A stretch of DNA of 64,000 nucleotides, taken from the NCBI RefSeq assembly GCF_051014445.1, contig NC_135134.1, positions 6,539,672-6,603,671 on the forward strand. The letters run 5' to 3'. This DNA is from Colletes latitarsis. Its lineage: Eukaryota > Arthropoda > Insecta > Hymenoptera > Colletidae. The translations under genes and the position numbers were made by a program. Of the stretch, positions 1 to 12,181 are shown one piece after another; positions within the stretch are counted from its first letter, which is position 1; each line of letters opens with the position of its first letter. The notes under the pieces are model-generated. The model did no database searches and was not told the origin of the DNA. It was given only the letters and a program-made list of their open reading frames with translations.

Positions 1-897
1 CGAAAAATGCGAAGGTACTAGCCAGATAAGGCAAATCCCAGACCTAACGGAGACATAACCGGCGTTATCCTCCAAAATATTAATCGCAACCAGGTTTAAT
101 TGACTGTTTCGGTGTGGTACCGCATTACTACGTGATCCGAACCAGAAAAAGCCCAGAATCTTGCCAACAAGTAGGCGAAAAATGCGAAGGTACGAGCCAG
201 ATGAGGCAAATACCAGACCTAACCCAAACATAACCAGCGTTATCCTCCAAAATATTCATCGCAACCAGGTTTCATTGACTGCTTCGGTGCGGAACCACAT
301 TACGACGGGGTACAAACCCGAAAAAGCCCTGGATCTGGCCAACAAGTATGCGAAAAATGCGAAAGTACGAGCCAGATGAGGGCAAATCCCAGACCTAACC
401 CAAACATAACGGGCGTTGTCCTCTAAAATATTAATCGCAACCAGGTTTAATTGACTGTTTCGGTGTGGTGCCGCATTACTACGTGATCCGAACCAGAAAA
501 GGTCCAGGATCTGGCCAACAGGTAGGCGAAAAATGCGAAGGTACTAGCCAGATAAGGCAAATCCCAGACCTAACGGAGACATAACCGGCGTTATCCTCCA
601 AAATATTAATCGCAACCAGGTTTAATTGACTGTTTCGGTGTGGTACCGCATTACTACGTGATCCGAACCAGAAAACGCCCAGAATCTTGCCAACAAGTAG
701 GCGAAAAATGCGAAGGTACGAGCCAGATGAGGGCAAATACCAGACCTAACCCAAACATAACCAGCGTTAACCTCCAAAATATTCATCGCAACCAGGTTTC
801 ATTGACTGCTTCGGTGCGGAACCACATTACGACGGGGTACAAACCCGAAAAAGCCCTGGATATGGCCAACAAGTATGCGAAAAATGCGGAAGTACGA
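1..897 (+). repeat. Three-monomer duplication (526-bp spacing)
   Basis: Bases from 1 and from 527 match over about two monomers, sharing the rare variants ACTAGCCAG, GATAAGGCAAATCC and ACGGAGAC. The first two units are 175 bp because a G is missing in the GAGGGCAAAT run. The second copy restores that G in its second monomer and then changes to a different monomer type at about 897. The start of copy 1 is cut by the window edge. Confidence 0.85.
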
Positions 898-1297
898 GCC
901 AGATGAGGGCAAATCCCAGACCTAAGCTAGACATAACCGGCGTTATCCGCTAAAATATTAATCGCAACCAGGTTTAATTGACAGTTTCGGTGTGGTACCG
1001 CATTACTACGTGATCCAAACCAGAAAAAGGCCAGGATCTAGCCATCAAGTATGCGATAGATGCGAAAGTGCGAGCCAGATGAGGGCAAATACCAGAACTA
1101 ACCCAGACATAACCGGCGATATCCTCTAAAATATTAATCGGAACCAGGTTTAGTTGAATGTTTCAGTGTGGTACCTAATTACTGCGTGGTCCAAACCAGA
1201 AAAAGGCCAGGATCTCGCCAACAAGTATGCGAAAAATGCGAAAGTGCGAGCCAGATGAGGGCATATCCCAGACCTAACCGAGACATAACCTGCGTTA
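527..1297 (+). repeat. Dispersed block P, copy 1
   Basis: This block of about 771 bp returns at 11278-12048 and 23964-24734 with constant offsets of 10,751 and 12,686 bp. Diagnostic variants are ACTAGCCAG, ACGACGGGGTACAAACCCG, CCTAAGCTAGAC and TATCCGCTAAAAT. It is the only copy whose left neighbour is another copy of its own first monomers. Identical indel-free spacing over several monomers shows that the blocks share a recent common origin. Confidence 0.85.
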
Positions 1298-2735
1298 TCC
1301 TTTAAAATATTAATCGCAACCAGGTTTAATTGACTGTTTCGGTGTGGTGCCGCATTACTACGTGATCCGAACCAGAAAAAGCCCAGGATCTTGACAACAA
1401 GTAGGCGAAAAATGCAAAGGTACGAGCCAGATGAGGGCAAATCCCAGACCTAACCCAGACATAACCGGCGTTATCCTCTAAAATATTAACCGCAACCAGG
1501 TTTAGTTGAATGTTTCAGTGTGGTACATAATTACTACGTGGTCCAAGCCAGAAGAAGGCCAGGATCTGGCCAACAAGTATGCGAAAAATGCGAAAGTACG
1601 AGCCTGGTGAGGGCAAATCCCAGACATAACCGAGACATAACCGGCGTTATCCTCTAAAATATTAATCGCAACCAGGTTTAATAGACAGCTTCGGTGTGGT
1701 ACCGCATTACTACGTGATCCGAACCAGAAAAAGGCCAGGATCTAGCCATCAAGTATGCGATAGATGCGAAAGTGCGAGCCAGATGAGGGCAAATCCCAGA
1801 CCTAACCGAGACATACATAACCGGCGTTATCCTCTAAAATATTAATCGCAACCAGGTTTAATTGACAGTTTCGGTGTGGTACCGCATTACTACGTGATCC
1901 AAACCAGAAAAAGGCCAGGATCTAGCCATCAAGTATGCGATAGATGCGAAAGTGCGAGCCAGATGAGGGCAAATACCAGAACTAACCCAGACATAACCGG
2001 CGATATCCTCTAAAATATTAATCGGAACCAGGTTTAGTTGAATGTTTCAGTGTGGTACCTAATTACTGCGTGGTCCAAGCCAGAAAAAGGCCAGGATCTC
2101 GCCAACAAGTATGCGAAAAATGCGAAAGTGCGAGCCAGATGAGGGCAAATCCCAGACCTAACCGAGACATAACCTGCGTTATCCTTTAAAATATTAATCG
2201 CAACCAGGTTTAATTGACTGTTTCGGTGTGGTGCCGCATTACTACGTGATCCGAACCAGAAAAATCCCAGGATCTTGACAACAAGTAGGCGAAAAATGCA
2301 AAGGTACGAGCCAGATGAGGGCAAATCCCAGACCTAACCCAGACATAACCGGCGTTATCCTCTAAAATATTAACCGCAACCAGGTTTAGTTGAATGTTTC
2401 AGTGTGGTACATAATTACTACGTGGTCCAAGCCAGAAGAAGGCCAGGATCTGGCCAACAAGTATGCGAAAAATGCGAAAGTACGAGCCAGGTGAGGGCAA
2501 ATCCCAGACATAACCGAGACATAACCGGCGTTATCCTCTAAAATATTAATCGCAACCAGGTTTAATAGACAGTTTCGGTGTGGTACCGCATTACTACGTG
2601 ATCCGAACCAGAAAAAGGCCAGGATCTAGCCATCAAGTATGCGATAGATGCGAAAGTGCGAGCCAGATGAGGGCAAATCCCAGACCTAACCGAGACATAC
2701 ATAACCGGCGTTATCCTCTAAAATATTAATCGCAA
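945..2735 (+). repeat. Five-monomer tandem duplication (884-bp unit)
   Basis: Segments starting at about 945 and 1829 match at an offset of 884 bp, which is five 176-bp monomers plus a 4-bp CATA insertion. Each unit contains the class with GGCGATATCC and the class with ACATAATTACTACGTGG. Related five-monomer units reappear inside the segments at about 16.3-17.1 and 21.5-22.4 kb. Confidence 0.82.
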
Positions 2736-2969
2736 CAAGGTTTAATTGACAGTTTCGGTGTGGAACCGCATTACTACGTGATCCGAACCAGAAAAAGCCC
2801 AGGATCTTGCCAACAAGTTGGCGAAAAATGCGAAGCTACGAGCCAGATGATTGCAAATACCAGAACTAACCCAGCCATAACCACCGTTATCCTCTAAGAT
2901 ACTAATCGGAACCACCTTTTATTGACTGTTTCGTTGTGGTACCGCATTACTACGTGATCCAAACCAGAA

Positions 2970-5900
2970 AAAGCCCAGGATCTTGACAACAAGTAGGCGA
3001 AAAATGCAAAGGTACGAGCCAGATGAGGGCAAATCCTAGACCTAACCGAGACATAACCGGCGTTATCCTCCAAAGTAATAATCGCAACAAGGTTTAATTG
3101 ACAGTTTCGGTGTGGAACCGCATTACTACGTGATCCGAACCAGAAAAAGCCCAGGATCTTGCCAACAAGTTGGCGAAAAATGCGAAGCTACGAGCCAGAT
3201 GATTGCAAATACCAGAACTAACCCAGCCATAACCACCGTTATCCTCTAAGATACTAATCGGAACCAGCTTTTATTGACGGTTTCAGTGTGGTACCACATT
3301 ACTACGTGATACAGACCAGAAAAAGGCCAGGATCTGGCCAGCAAGTATGCGAAAAATGCGAAAGTGCGAGCCAGATGAGGGCAAATCCCCGACCTAACCG
3401 AGACATAACCGGCGTTATCCTCTAAAATATTAATCGCAACCAGGTTTAATTGACTGTTTCGGTGTGGTACCGCATTACTACGTGATCCAAACCAGAAAAA
3501 GGCCAGGATCTAGCCATCAAGTATGCGATAGATGCGAAAGTGCGAGCCAGATGAGGGCAAATCCCAGACCTAACCGAGACATACATAACCGGCGTTATCC
3601 TCTAAAATATTAATCGCAACCAGGTTTAATTGACTGTTTCGTTGTGGTACCGCATTACTACGTGATCCAAGCCAGAAAAATGCCAGGATCTAGCCATCAA
3701 GTATGCGATAGATGCGAAAGTGCGAGCCAGATGAGGGCAAATACCAGAACTAACCCAGACATAACCTGCGTTATCCTCTAAAATATTAATCGGAACCAGG
3801 TTTAGTTGAATGTTTCAGTGTGGTACCTAATTACTACGTGGTCCAAGCCAGAAAAAGGCCAGGATCTGGCCAACAAGTATGCGAAAAATGCGAAAGTACG
3901 AGCCAGATGAGGGCAAATCCCAGACCTAACCGAGACATAACCGGCGTTATCCTCTAAAATATTAATCGCAACCAGGTTTAATTGACTGTTTCGGTGTGGT
4001 ACCGCTTTACTACGTGATCCTAACCAGAAAAAGCCCAGGATCTTGACAACAAGTAGGCGAAAAATGCAAAGGTACGAGCCAGATGAGGGCAAATCCCAGA
4101 CCTAACCGAGACATAACCGGCGTTATCTTCCATAGTAATAATCGCAACAAGGTTTAATTGACAGTTTCGGTGTGGAACCGCATTACTACGTGATCCGAAC
4201 CAGAAAAAGCCCAGGATCTTGCCAACAAGTTGGCGAAAAATGCGAAGCTACGAGCCAGATGATTGCAAATACCAGAACTAACCCAGCCATAACCACCGTT
4301 ATCCTCAAAGATACTAATCCGAACCAGCTTTTATTGGCGGTTTCAGTGTGGTACCACATTACTACATGATACAGACCAGAAAAAGGCCAGGATCTGGCCA
4401 GCAAGTATGCGAAAAATGCGAAAGTACGAGCCAGATGAGGGCAAATACCAGACCTATCCCAGACATAGCCGGCGTTGTCCTCTAAAATATTAATCGGAAC
4501 CAGGTTTATTTGACCGTTTCAGTGTGGTACCACGTTACTACGTGGTCCAAGCCTGAAAAAGGCCAGGATCTGGCCAACAAGTATGCGAAAAATGCGAATG
4601 TGCAAGCCAGATGAGGGCAAATCCCAGACCTAACCGAGACATAACCGGCGTTATCCTCTAAAAGATTAATCGCAACCAGGTTTAATTGACTGTTTCGGTG
4701 TGGTACCGCATTACTACGTGATCCAAACCAGAAAAAGCCCAGGATCTTGACAACAAGTAGGCGAAAAATGCAAAGGTACGAGCCAGATGAGGGCAAATCC
4801 CAGACCTAACCGAGACATAACCGGCGTTATCCTCCAAAATATTAATCGCAATCAGGTTTAATTGACTGTTACGGTGCGGTGCCGCATTACAACGTGATCC
4901 AAACCAGAAAAAGCCCAGGATCTTGCCAACAAGTATGCGAAAAATGCGAAAGTACGAGCCAGATGAGGGCAAATCCCAGACCTAACCCAAACATAACGGG
5001 CGTTATCCTCTAAAATATTAATCGCAACCAGGTTTAATTGACTGTTTCGGTGTGTTACCGCATTACTACGTGATCCGAACCAGAAAAAGTCCAGGATCTG
5101 GCCAACAAGTATGCGAAAAATGCGGAAGTACGAGCCAGATGAGGGCAAATACCAGACCTAAGCCAGACATAACCGGCGTTATCCTCTAAAATATTAATCG
5201 CAACCAGGTTTAATTGACAGTTTCGGTGTGGTACCGCATTACTACGTGATCCAAACCAGAAAAAGGCCAGGATCTAGCCATCAAGTATGCGATAGATGCG
5301 AAAGTGCGAGCCAGATGAGGGCAAATACCAGACCTATCCCAGACATAGCCGGCGTTGTCCTCTAAAATATTAATCGGAACCAGGTTTAGTTGAATGTTTC
5401 AGTGTGGTACCTAATTACTACGTGGTCCAAGCCAGAAAAAGGCCAGGATCTGGCCAACAAGTATGCGAAAAATGCGAAAGTACGAGCCAGATGAGGGCAA
5501 ATCCCAGACCTAACCGAGACATAACCGGCGTTATCCTCTAAAATATTAATCGCAACCAGGTTTAATTGACTGTTTCGGTGTGGTACCGCTTTACTACGTG
5601 ATCCTAACCAGAAAAAGCCCAGGATCTTGACAACAAGTAGGCGAAAAATGCAAAGGTACGAGCCAGATGAGGGCAAATCCTAGACCTAACCGAGACATAA
5701 CCGGCGTTATCCTCCAAAGTAATAATCGCAACAAGGTTTAATTGACAGTTTCGGTGTGGAACCGCATTACTACGTGATCCGAACCAGAAAAAGCCCAGGA
5801 TCTTGCCAACAAGTTGGCGAAAAATGCGAAGCTACGAGCCAGATGATTGCAAATACCAGAACTAACCCAGCCATAACCACCGTTATCCTCTAAGATACTA

Positions 5901-7975
5901 ATCGGAACCAGCTTTTATTGACGGTTTCAGTGTGGTACCACATTACTACGTGATACAGACCAGAAAAAGGCCAGGATCTGGCCAGCAAGTATGCGAAAAA
6001 TGCGAAAGTGCGAGCCAGATGAGGGCAAATCCCCGACCTAACCGAGACATAACCGGCGTTATCCTCTAAAATATTAATCGCAACCAGGTTTAATTGACTG
6101 TTTCGGTGTGGTACCGCATTACTACGTGATCCAAACCAGAAAAAGGCCAGGATCTAGCCATCAAGTATGCGATAGATGCGAAAGTGCGAGCCAGATGAGG
6201 GCAAATCCCAGACCTAACCGAGACATACATAACCGGCGTTATCCTCTAAAATATTAATCGCAACCAGGTTTAATTGACTGTTTCGTTGTGGTACCGCATT
6301 ACTACGTGATCCAAGCCAGAAAAATGCCAGGATCTAGCCATCAAGTATGCGATAGATGCGAAAGTGCGAGCCAGATGAGGGCAAATACCAGAACTAACCC
6401 AGACATAACCTGCGTTATCCTCTAAAATATTAATCGGAACCAGGTTTAGTTGAATGTTTCAGTGTGGTACCTAATTACTACGTGGTCCAAGCCAGAAAAA
6501 GGCCAGGATCTGGCCAACAAGTATGCGAAAAATGCGAAAGTACGAGCCAGATGAGGGCAAATCCCAGACCTAACCGAGACATAACCGGCGTTATCCTCTA
6601 AAATATTAATCGCAACCAGGTTTAATTGACTGTTTCGGTGTGGTACCGCTTTACTACGTGATCCTAACCAGAAAACGCCCAGGATCTTGACAACAAGTAG
6701 GCGAAAAATGCAAAGGTACGAGCCAGATGAGGGCAAATCCCAGACCTAACCGAGACATAACCGGCGTTATCTTCCATAGTAATAATCGCAACAAGGTTTA
6801 ATTGACAGTTTCGGTGTGGAACCGCATTACTACGTGATCCGAACCAGAAAAAGCCCAGGATCTTGCCAACAAGTTGGCGAAAAATGCGAAGCTACGAGCC
6901 AGATGATTGCAAATACCAGAACTAACCCAGCCATAACCACCGTTATCCTCAAAGATACTAATCCGAACCAGCTTTTATTGGCGGTTTCAGTGTGGTACCA
7001 CATTACTACATGATACAGACCAGAAAAAGGCCAGGATCTGGCCAGCAAGTATGCGAAAAATGCGAAAGTACGAGCCAGATGAGGGCAAATACCAGACCTA
7101 TCCCAGACATAGCCGGCGTTGTCCTCTAAAATATTAATCGGAACCAGGTTTATTTGACCGTTTCAGTGTGGTACCACGTTACTACGTGGTCCAAGCCTGA
7201 AAAAGGCCAGGATCTGGCCAACAAGTATGCGAAAAATGCGAATGTGCAAGCCAGATGAGGGCAAATCCCAGACCTAACCGAGACATAACCGGCGTTATCC
7301 TCTAAAAGATTAATCGCAACCAGGTTTAATTGACTGTTTCGGTGTGGTACCGCATTACTACGTGATCCAAACCAGAAAAAGCCCAGGATCTTGACAACAA
7401 GTAGGCGAAAAATGCAAAGGTACGAGCCAGATGAGGGCAAATCCCAGACCTAACCGAGACATAACCGGCGTTATCCTCCAAAATATTAATCGCAATCAGG
7501 TTTAATTGACTGTTACGGTGCGGTGCCGCATTACAACGTGATCCAAACCAGAAAAAGCCCAGGATCTTGCCAACAAGTATGCGAAAAATGCGAAAGTACG
7601 AGCCAGATGAGGGCAAATCCCAGACCTAACCCAAACATAACGGGCGTTATCCTCTAAAATATTAATCGCAACCAGGTTTAATTGACTGTTTCGGTGTGTT
7701 ACCGCATTACTACGTGATCCGAACCAGAAAAAGTCCAGGATCTGGCCAACAAGTATGCGAAAAATGCGGAAGTACGAGCCAGATGAGGGCAAATACCAGA
7801 CCTAAGCCAGACATAACCGGCGTTATCCTCTAAAATATTAATCGCAACCAGGTTTAATTGACAGTTTCGGTGTGGTACCGCATTACTACGTGATCCAAAC
7901 CAGAAAAAGGCCAGGATCTAGCCATCAAGTATGCGATAGATGCGAAAGTGCGAGCCAGATGAGGGCAAATACCAG
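2970..7975 (+). repeat. 15-monomer higher-order repeat, 2,644-bp tandem pair
   Basis: Copy 1 (about 2970-5613) and copy 2 (about 5614-7975, incomplete) align at a constant offset of 2,644 bp, which is 15 x 176 + 4. The 4 bp is one CATA insertion. Shared markers include AATCCTAGACC, CCGCTTTACTACG, the AACGGGCGTT monomer at 4993/7637 and the dyad-3 monomer at 4529/7173. Homology starts within the CCAGAAAAAGCCCAGG segment and ends just after GGGCAAATACCAGA, where the two copies continue into different monomers. Confidence 0.9.
4529..4546. repeat. Dyad 3, class-specific: ACCACGT-TACT-ACGTGGT
   Basis: This is a perfect inverted repeat with 7-bp arms and a 4-nt spacer. It is present only in the monomer class that reads ACCACGTTACTACGTGG; the majority form CCGCATTACTACGTGA lacks the left arm. 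The same class is seen near 7173, 13867, 18977, 25493 and 30945. Variants reading TTCCACGTTACTACGTGG at about 9811, 10867, 30417 and 34285 keep at least 6-bp arms. It is the strongest short dyad I noticed in the array. Confidence 0.8.
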
Positions 7976-10900
7976 AACTAACCCAGACATAACCGGCGAT
8001 ATCCTCTAAAATATTAATCGGAACCAGGTTTAGTTGAACGTTTCAGTGTGGTACCTAATTACTGCGTGGTCCAAGCCAGAAAAAGGCCAGGATCTGGCCA
8101 ACAAGTATGCGAAAAATGCGAAAGTACGAGCCAGATGAGGGCAAATCCCAGACCTAACCGAGACATAACCTGCGTTATCCTTTAAAATATTAATCGCAAC
8201 CAGGTTTAATTGACTGTTTCGGTGTGGTGCCGCATTACTACGTGATCCGAACCAGAAAAAGCCCAGGATCTTGACAACAAGTAGGCGAAAAATGCAAAGG
8301 TACGAGCCAGATGAGGGCAAATCCCAGACCTAACCGAGACATAACCGGCGTTATCCTCTAAAATATTAATCGCAACCAGGTTTAATTGACTGTTTCGGTG
8401 CGGTACCGCATTACTACGTGATCCGAACCAGAAAAAGCCCAGGATCTTGCCAACAAGTAGGCGAAAAATGCGAAAGTACGAGCCAGATGATTGCAAATAC
8501 CAGAACTAACCCAGCCATAACCAGCGTTATCCTCTGAGATACTAATCGGAACCAGCTTTTATTGACGGTTTCAGTGTGGTACCACATTACTACGTGATAC
8601 AGACCAGAAAAAGGCCAGGATCTGGCCAGCAAGTATGCGAAAAATGCGAAAGTGCGAGCCAGATGTGGGCAAATCCCAGACCTAACCGAGACATAACCGG
8701 CGTTATCCTCTAAAATATTAATCGCAACCAGGTTTAATTGACTGTTTCGGTGTGGTACCGCATTACTACGTGATCCAAACCAGAAAAAGGCCAGGATCTA
8801 GCCATCAAGTATGCGATAGATGCGAAAGCGCGAGCCAGATGAGGGCAAATCCCAGACCTAACCGAGACATAACCGGCGTTATCCTCTAAAATATTAATCG
8901 CAACCAGGTTTAATTGACTGTTTCGTTGTGGTACCGCATTGCTACGTGATCCAAGCCAGAAAAAGGCCAGGATCTGGCCAACAAGTATGCGAAAAATGCG
9001 AAAGTAGGAGCCAGATCATGGCAAATCCCAGACCTAACCGAGACATAACCGGCGTTATCCTCTAAAATATTAATCGCAACCAGGTTTAATTGACTGTTTC
9101 GGTGTGGTGCCGCATTACTACGTGATCCAAACCAGAAAAAGGCCAGGATCTAGCCATCAAGTATGCGATAGATGCGAAAGTGCGAGCCAGATGAGGGCAA
9201 ATACCAGAGCAAACCCAGACATAACCGGCGTTATCCTCTAAAATATTAATCGGAACCAGGTTTAGTTGAATGTTTCAGTGTGGTACCTAATTACTACGTG
9301 GTCCAAGCCAGAACAAGGCCAGGATCTGGCCAACAAGTATGCGAAAAATGCGAAAGTACGAGCCCGATGAGGGCAAATCCCAGACCTAACCGAGACATAA
9401 CCGGCGTTATCGTCTAAAATATTAATCGCAACCAGGTTTAATTGACTGTTTCGGTGTGGTACCGCATTACTACGTGATCCTAACCAGAAAAAGCCCAGGA
9501 TCTTGACAACAAGTAGGCGAAAAATGCGAAGCTACGAGCCAGATGATTGCAAATACCAGAACTAACCCAGCCATAACCACCGTTATCCTCTAAGATACTA
9601 ATCCGAACCAGCTTTTATTGGCGGTTTCAGTGTGGTACCACATTACTACGTGACACAGACCAGAAAAAGGCCAGGATCTGGCCAGCAAGTATGCGAAAAA
9701 TGCGAAAGTACGAGCCAGATGAGTGCAAATACCAGACCTATCCCAGACATAGCCGGCGTTATCCTCTAAAATATTAATCGGAACCAGGTTTATTTGACCG
9801 TTTCAGTGTGGTTCCACGTTACTACGTGGTCCAAGCCTGAAAAAGCCCAGGATCTGGCCAACAAGTATGCGAAAAATGCGAAAGTGCGAGCCAGATGAGG
9901 GCAAATCCCAGACCTAACCGAGACATAACCGGCGTTATCCTCTAAAATATTAATCGCAACCAGGTTTAATTGACTGTTTCGTTGTGGTACCGCATTGCTA
10001 CGTGATCCAAGCCAGAAAAAGGCCAGGATCTGGCCAACAAGTATGCGAAAAATGCGAAAGTAGGAGCCAGATCATGGCAAATCCCAGACCTAACCGAGAC
10101 ATAACCGGCGTTATCCTCTAAAATATTAATCGCAACCAGGTTTAATTGACTGTTTCGGTGTGGTGCCGCATTACTACGTGATCCAAACCAGAAAAAGGCC
10201 AGGATCTAGCCATCAAGTATGCGATAGATGCGAAAGTGCGAGCCAGATGAGGGCAAATACCAGAGCAAACCCAGACATAACCGGCGTTATCCTCTAAAAT
10301 ATTAATCGGAACCAGGTTTAGTTGAATGTTTCAGTGTGGTACCTAATTACTACGTGGTCCAAGCCAGAACAAGGCCAGGATCTGGCCAACAAGTATGCGA
10401 AAAATGCGAAAGTACGAGCCCGATGAGGGCAAATCCCAGACCTAACCGAGACATAACCGGCGTTATCGTCTAAAATATTAATCGCAACCAGGTTTAATTG
10501 ACTGTTTCGGTGTGGTACCGCATTACTACGTGATCCTAACCAGAAAAAGCCCAGGATCTTGACAACAAGTAGGCGAAAAATGCGAAGCTACGAGCCAGAT
10601 GATTGCAAATACCAGAACTAACCCAGCCATAACCACCGTTATCCTCTAAGATACTAATCCGAACCAGCTTTTATTGGCGGTTTCAGTGTGGTACCACATT
10701 ACTACGTGACACAGACCAGAAAAAGGCCAGGATCTGGCCAGCAAGTATGCGAAAAATGCGAAAGTACGAGCCAGATGAGTGCAAATACCAGACCTATCCC
10801 AGACATAGCCGGCGTTATCCTCTAAAATATTAATCGGAACCAGGTTTATTTGACCGTTTCAGTGTGGTTCCACGTTACTACGTGGTCCAAGCCTGAAAAA

Positions 10901-10980
10901 GCCCAGGATCTGGCCAACAAGTATGCGAAAAATGCGAAAGTGCGAGCCAGATGAGGGCAAATCCCAGACCTAACCGAGAC

Positions 10981-10994
10981 ATAACCGGCGTTAT
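10981..10994. repeat. Dyad 1 of the monomer: ATAAC-CGGC-GTTAT
   Basis: This is a perfect inverted repeat with 5-bp arms and a 4-nt spacer, at monomer positions 56-69. It is kept in a large share of monomers across the window. Common variants such as ACCAGCGTT or ACCTGCGTT leave the arms intact and change only the spacer, whereas ACCACCGTT and CGATATCC forms alter the edges. The function is unknown. It is listed as an example of a motif that repeats with the monomer. Confidence 0.8.
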
Positions 10995-11076
10995 CCTCTA
11001 AAAGATTAATCGCAACCAGGTTTAATTGACTGTTTCGGTGTGGTACCGCATTACTACGTGATCCAAGCCAGAAAAA

Positions 11077-11091
11077 GGCCAGGATCTGGCC
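11077..11091. repeat. Dyad 2 of the monomer: GGCCAG-GAT-CTGGCC
   Basis: This is a perfect inverted repeat with 6-bp arms and a 3-nt spacer, at monomer positions 152-166. It is GC-rich and could form a short hairpin or cruciform stem. Many monomers carry a broken form, either GCCCAGGATCTTGCC/GAC or a form ending CTAGCC, so intact and broken versions alternate inside the higher-order units. It could be a protein-binding site or simply a structural element; the sequence does not say which. Confidence 0.82.
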
Positions 11092-11277
11092 AACAAGTAT
11101 GCGAAAAATTCGAAAGTAGGAGCCAGATCAGGGCAAATCCCAGACCTAACCGAGACATAACCGGCGTTATCCTCTAAAATATTAATGGCAACCAGGTTTC
11201 ATTGACTGCTTCGGTGCGGAACCACATTACGACGGGGTACAAACCCGAAAAAGCCCTGGATCTGGCCAACAAGTAGG

Positions 11278-12048
11278 CGAAAAATGCGAAGGTACTAGCC
11301 AGATGAGGCAAATCCCAGACCTAACGGAGACATAACCGGCGTTATCCTCCAAAATATTAATCGCAACCAGGTTTAATTGACTGTTTCGGTGTGGTACCGC
11401 ATTACTACGTGATCCGAACCAGAAAAAGCCCAGAATCTTGCCAACAAGTAGGCGAAAAATGCGAAGGTACGAGCCAGATGAGGGCAAATACCAGACCTAA
11501 CCCAAACATAACCAGCGTTATCCTCCAAAATATTCATCGCAACCAGGTTTCATTGACTGCTTCGGTGCGGAACCACATTACGACGGGGTACAAACCCGAA
11601 AAAGCCCTGGATCTGGCCAACAAGTATGCGAAAAATGCGGAAGTACGAGCCAGATGAGGGCAAATCCCAGACCTAAGCTAGACATAACCGGCGTTATCCG
11701 CTAAAATATTAATCGCAACCAGGTTTAATTGACAGTTTCGGTGTGGTACCGCATTACTACGTGATCCAAACCAGAAAAAGGACAGGATCTAGCCATCAAG
11801 TATGCGATAGATGCGAAAGTGCGAGCCAGATGAGGGCAAATACCAGAACTAACCCAGACATAACCGGCGATATCCTCTAAAATATTAATCGGAACCAGGT
11901 TTAGTTGAATGTTTCAGTGTGGTACCTAATTACTGCGTGGTCCAAGCCAGAAAAAGGCCAGGATCTCGCCAACAAGTATGCGAAAAATGCGAAAGTGCGA
12001 GCCAGATGAGGGCAAATCCCAGACCTAACCGAGACATAACCTGCGTTA
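11278..12048 (+). repeat. Dispersed block P, copy 2
   Basis: It matches 527-1297 and 23964-24734 monomer for monomer. It joins the partial 1,056-bp unit on its left. On its right, at TATCCT near 12048, it switches to a monomer that in the third copy lies 352 bp further on. So exactly two monomers are missing here relative to the 24-kb copy, or were added there. Confidence 0.85.
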
Positions 12049-12181
12049 TCCTCTAAAATATTAATCGCAACCAGGTTTAATAGACAGTTTCGGTGTGGTA
12101 CCGCATTACTACGTGATCCGAACCAGAAAAAGGCCAGGATCTAGCCATCAAGTATGCGATAGATGCGAAAGTGCGAGCCAG

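Larger units (their letters stand above)
10926..11101 (+). repeat. Representative near-consensus monomer (176 bp)
   Basis: This unit is close to the majority sequence and serves as a phase reference starting at CGAAAAATGC. Landmarks in order are: the purine-rich start at positions 1-35, the inverted repeat ATAAC-CGGC-GTTAT at 56-69, an AT-rich stretch at about 74-85 containing AATATT, the AACC-A-GGTT motif near 89-97, the palindrome GGTACC at 117-122, the ACGT core at 131-134, and the inverted repeat GGCCAG-GAT-CTGGCC at 152-166. The consensus is about 45% GC with ten CpG dinucleotides. This copy differs from the majority at a few sites, for example AAAGATT in place of AAATATT and CCAAGCC in place of CCAAACC. 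Confidence 0.93.
8831..11190 (+). repeat. Six-monomer higher-order repeat (1,056 bp), two copies plus partial
   Basis: Copies at about 8831-9886 and 9887-10942 match at an offset of exactly 1,056 bp. They share unusual variants such as AGATCATGGCAAAT (9015/10071), GAACAAGGCC, AGCCCGATGAGG and TTATCGTCTAAAAT. A partial third copy continues to about 11190 with a few substitutions, then the array switches to block P. A related but diverged run of several of these monomers appears at 30.0-30.7, 33.9-34.6 and 38.1-38.4 kb. Confidence 0.9.

Noticed and set aside
8900..9000. tRNA or other Pol III gene suggested by GC-rich hairpin arms
   Set aside because: There is no cloverleaf, no A or B box at suitable spacing and no T-run terminator; the hairpins are just the monomer dyads.
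11042..11047. GGTACC palindrome in each monomer as a regulatory site
   Set aside because: It is a common 6-bp restriction-type palindrome, is lost in many monomers (GGTGCC, GGAACC), and nothing supports a function beyond giving a regular cutting ladder.
11200..11290. Possible CENP-B box in the TTCGGTGCGG...ACGACGGGG region or, on the other strand, in TTTTTCGGGTTTGTACCCC
   Set aside because: The canonical core is TTCG-N4-A-N2-CGGG. On both strands the required A is absent at the right distance, and the spacing from TTCG to CGGG does not fit.
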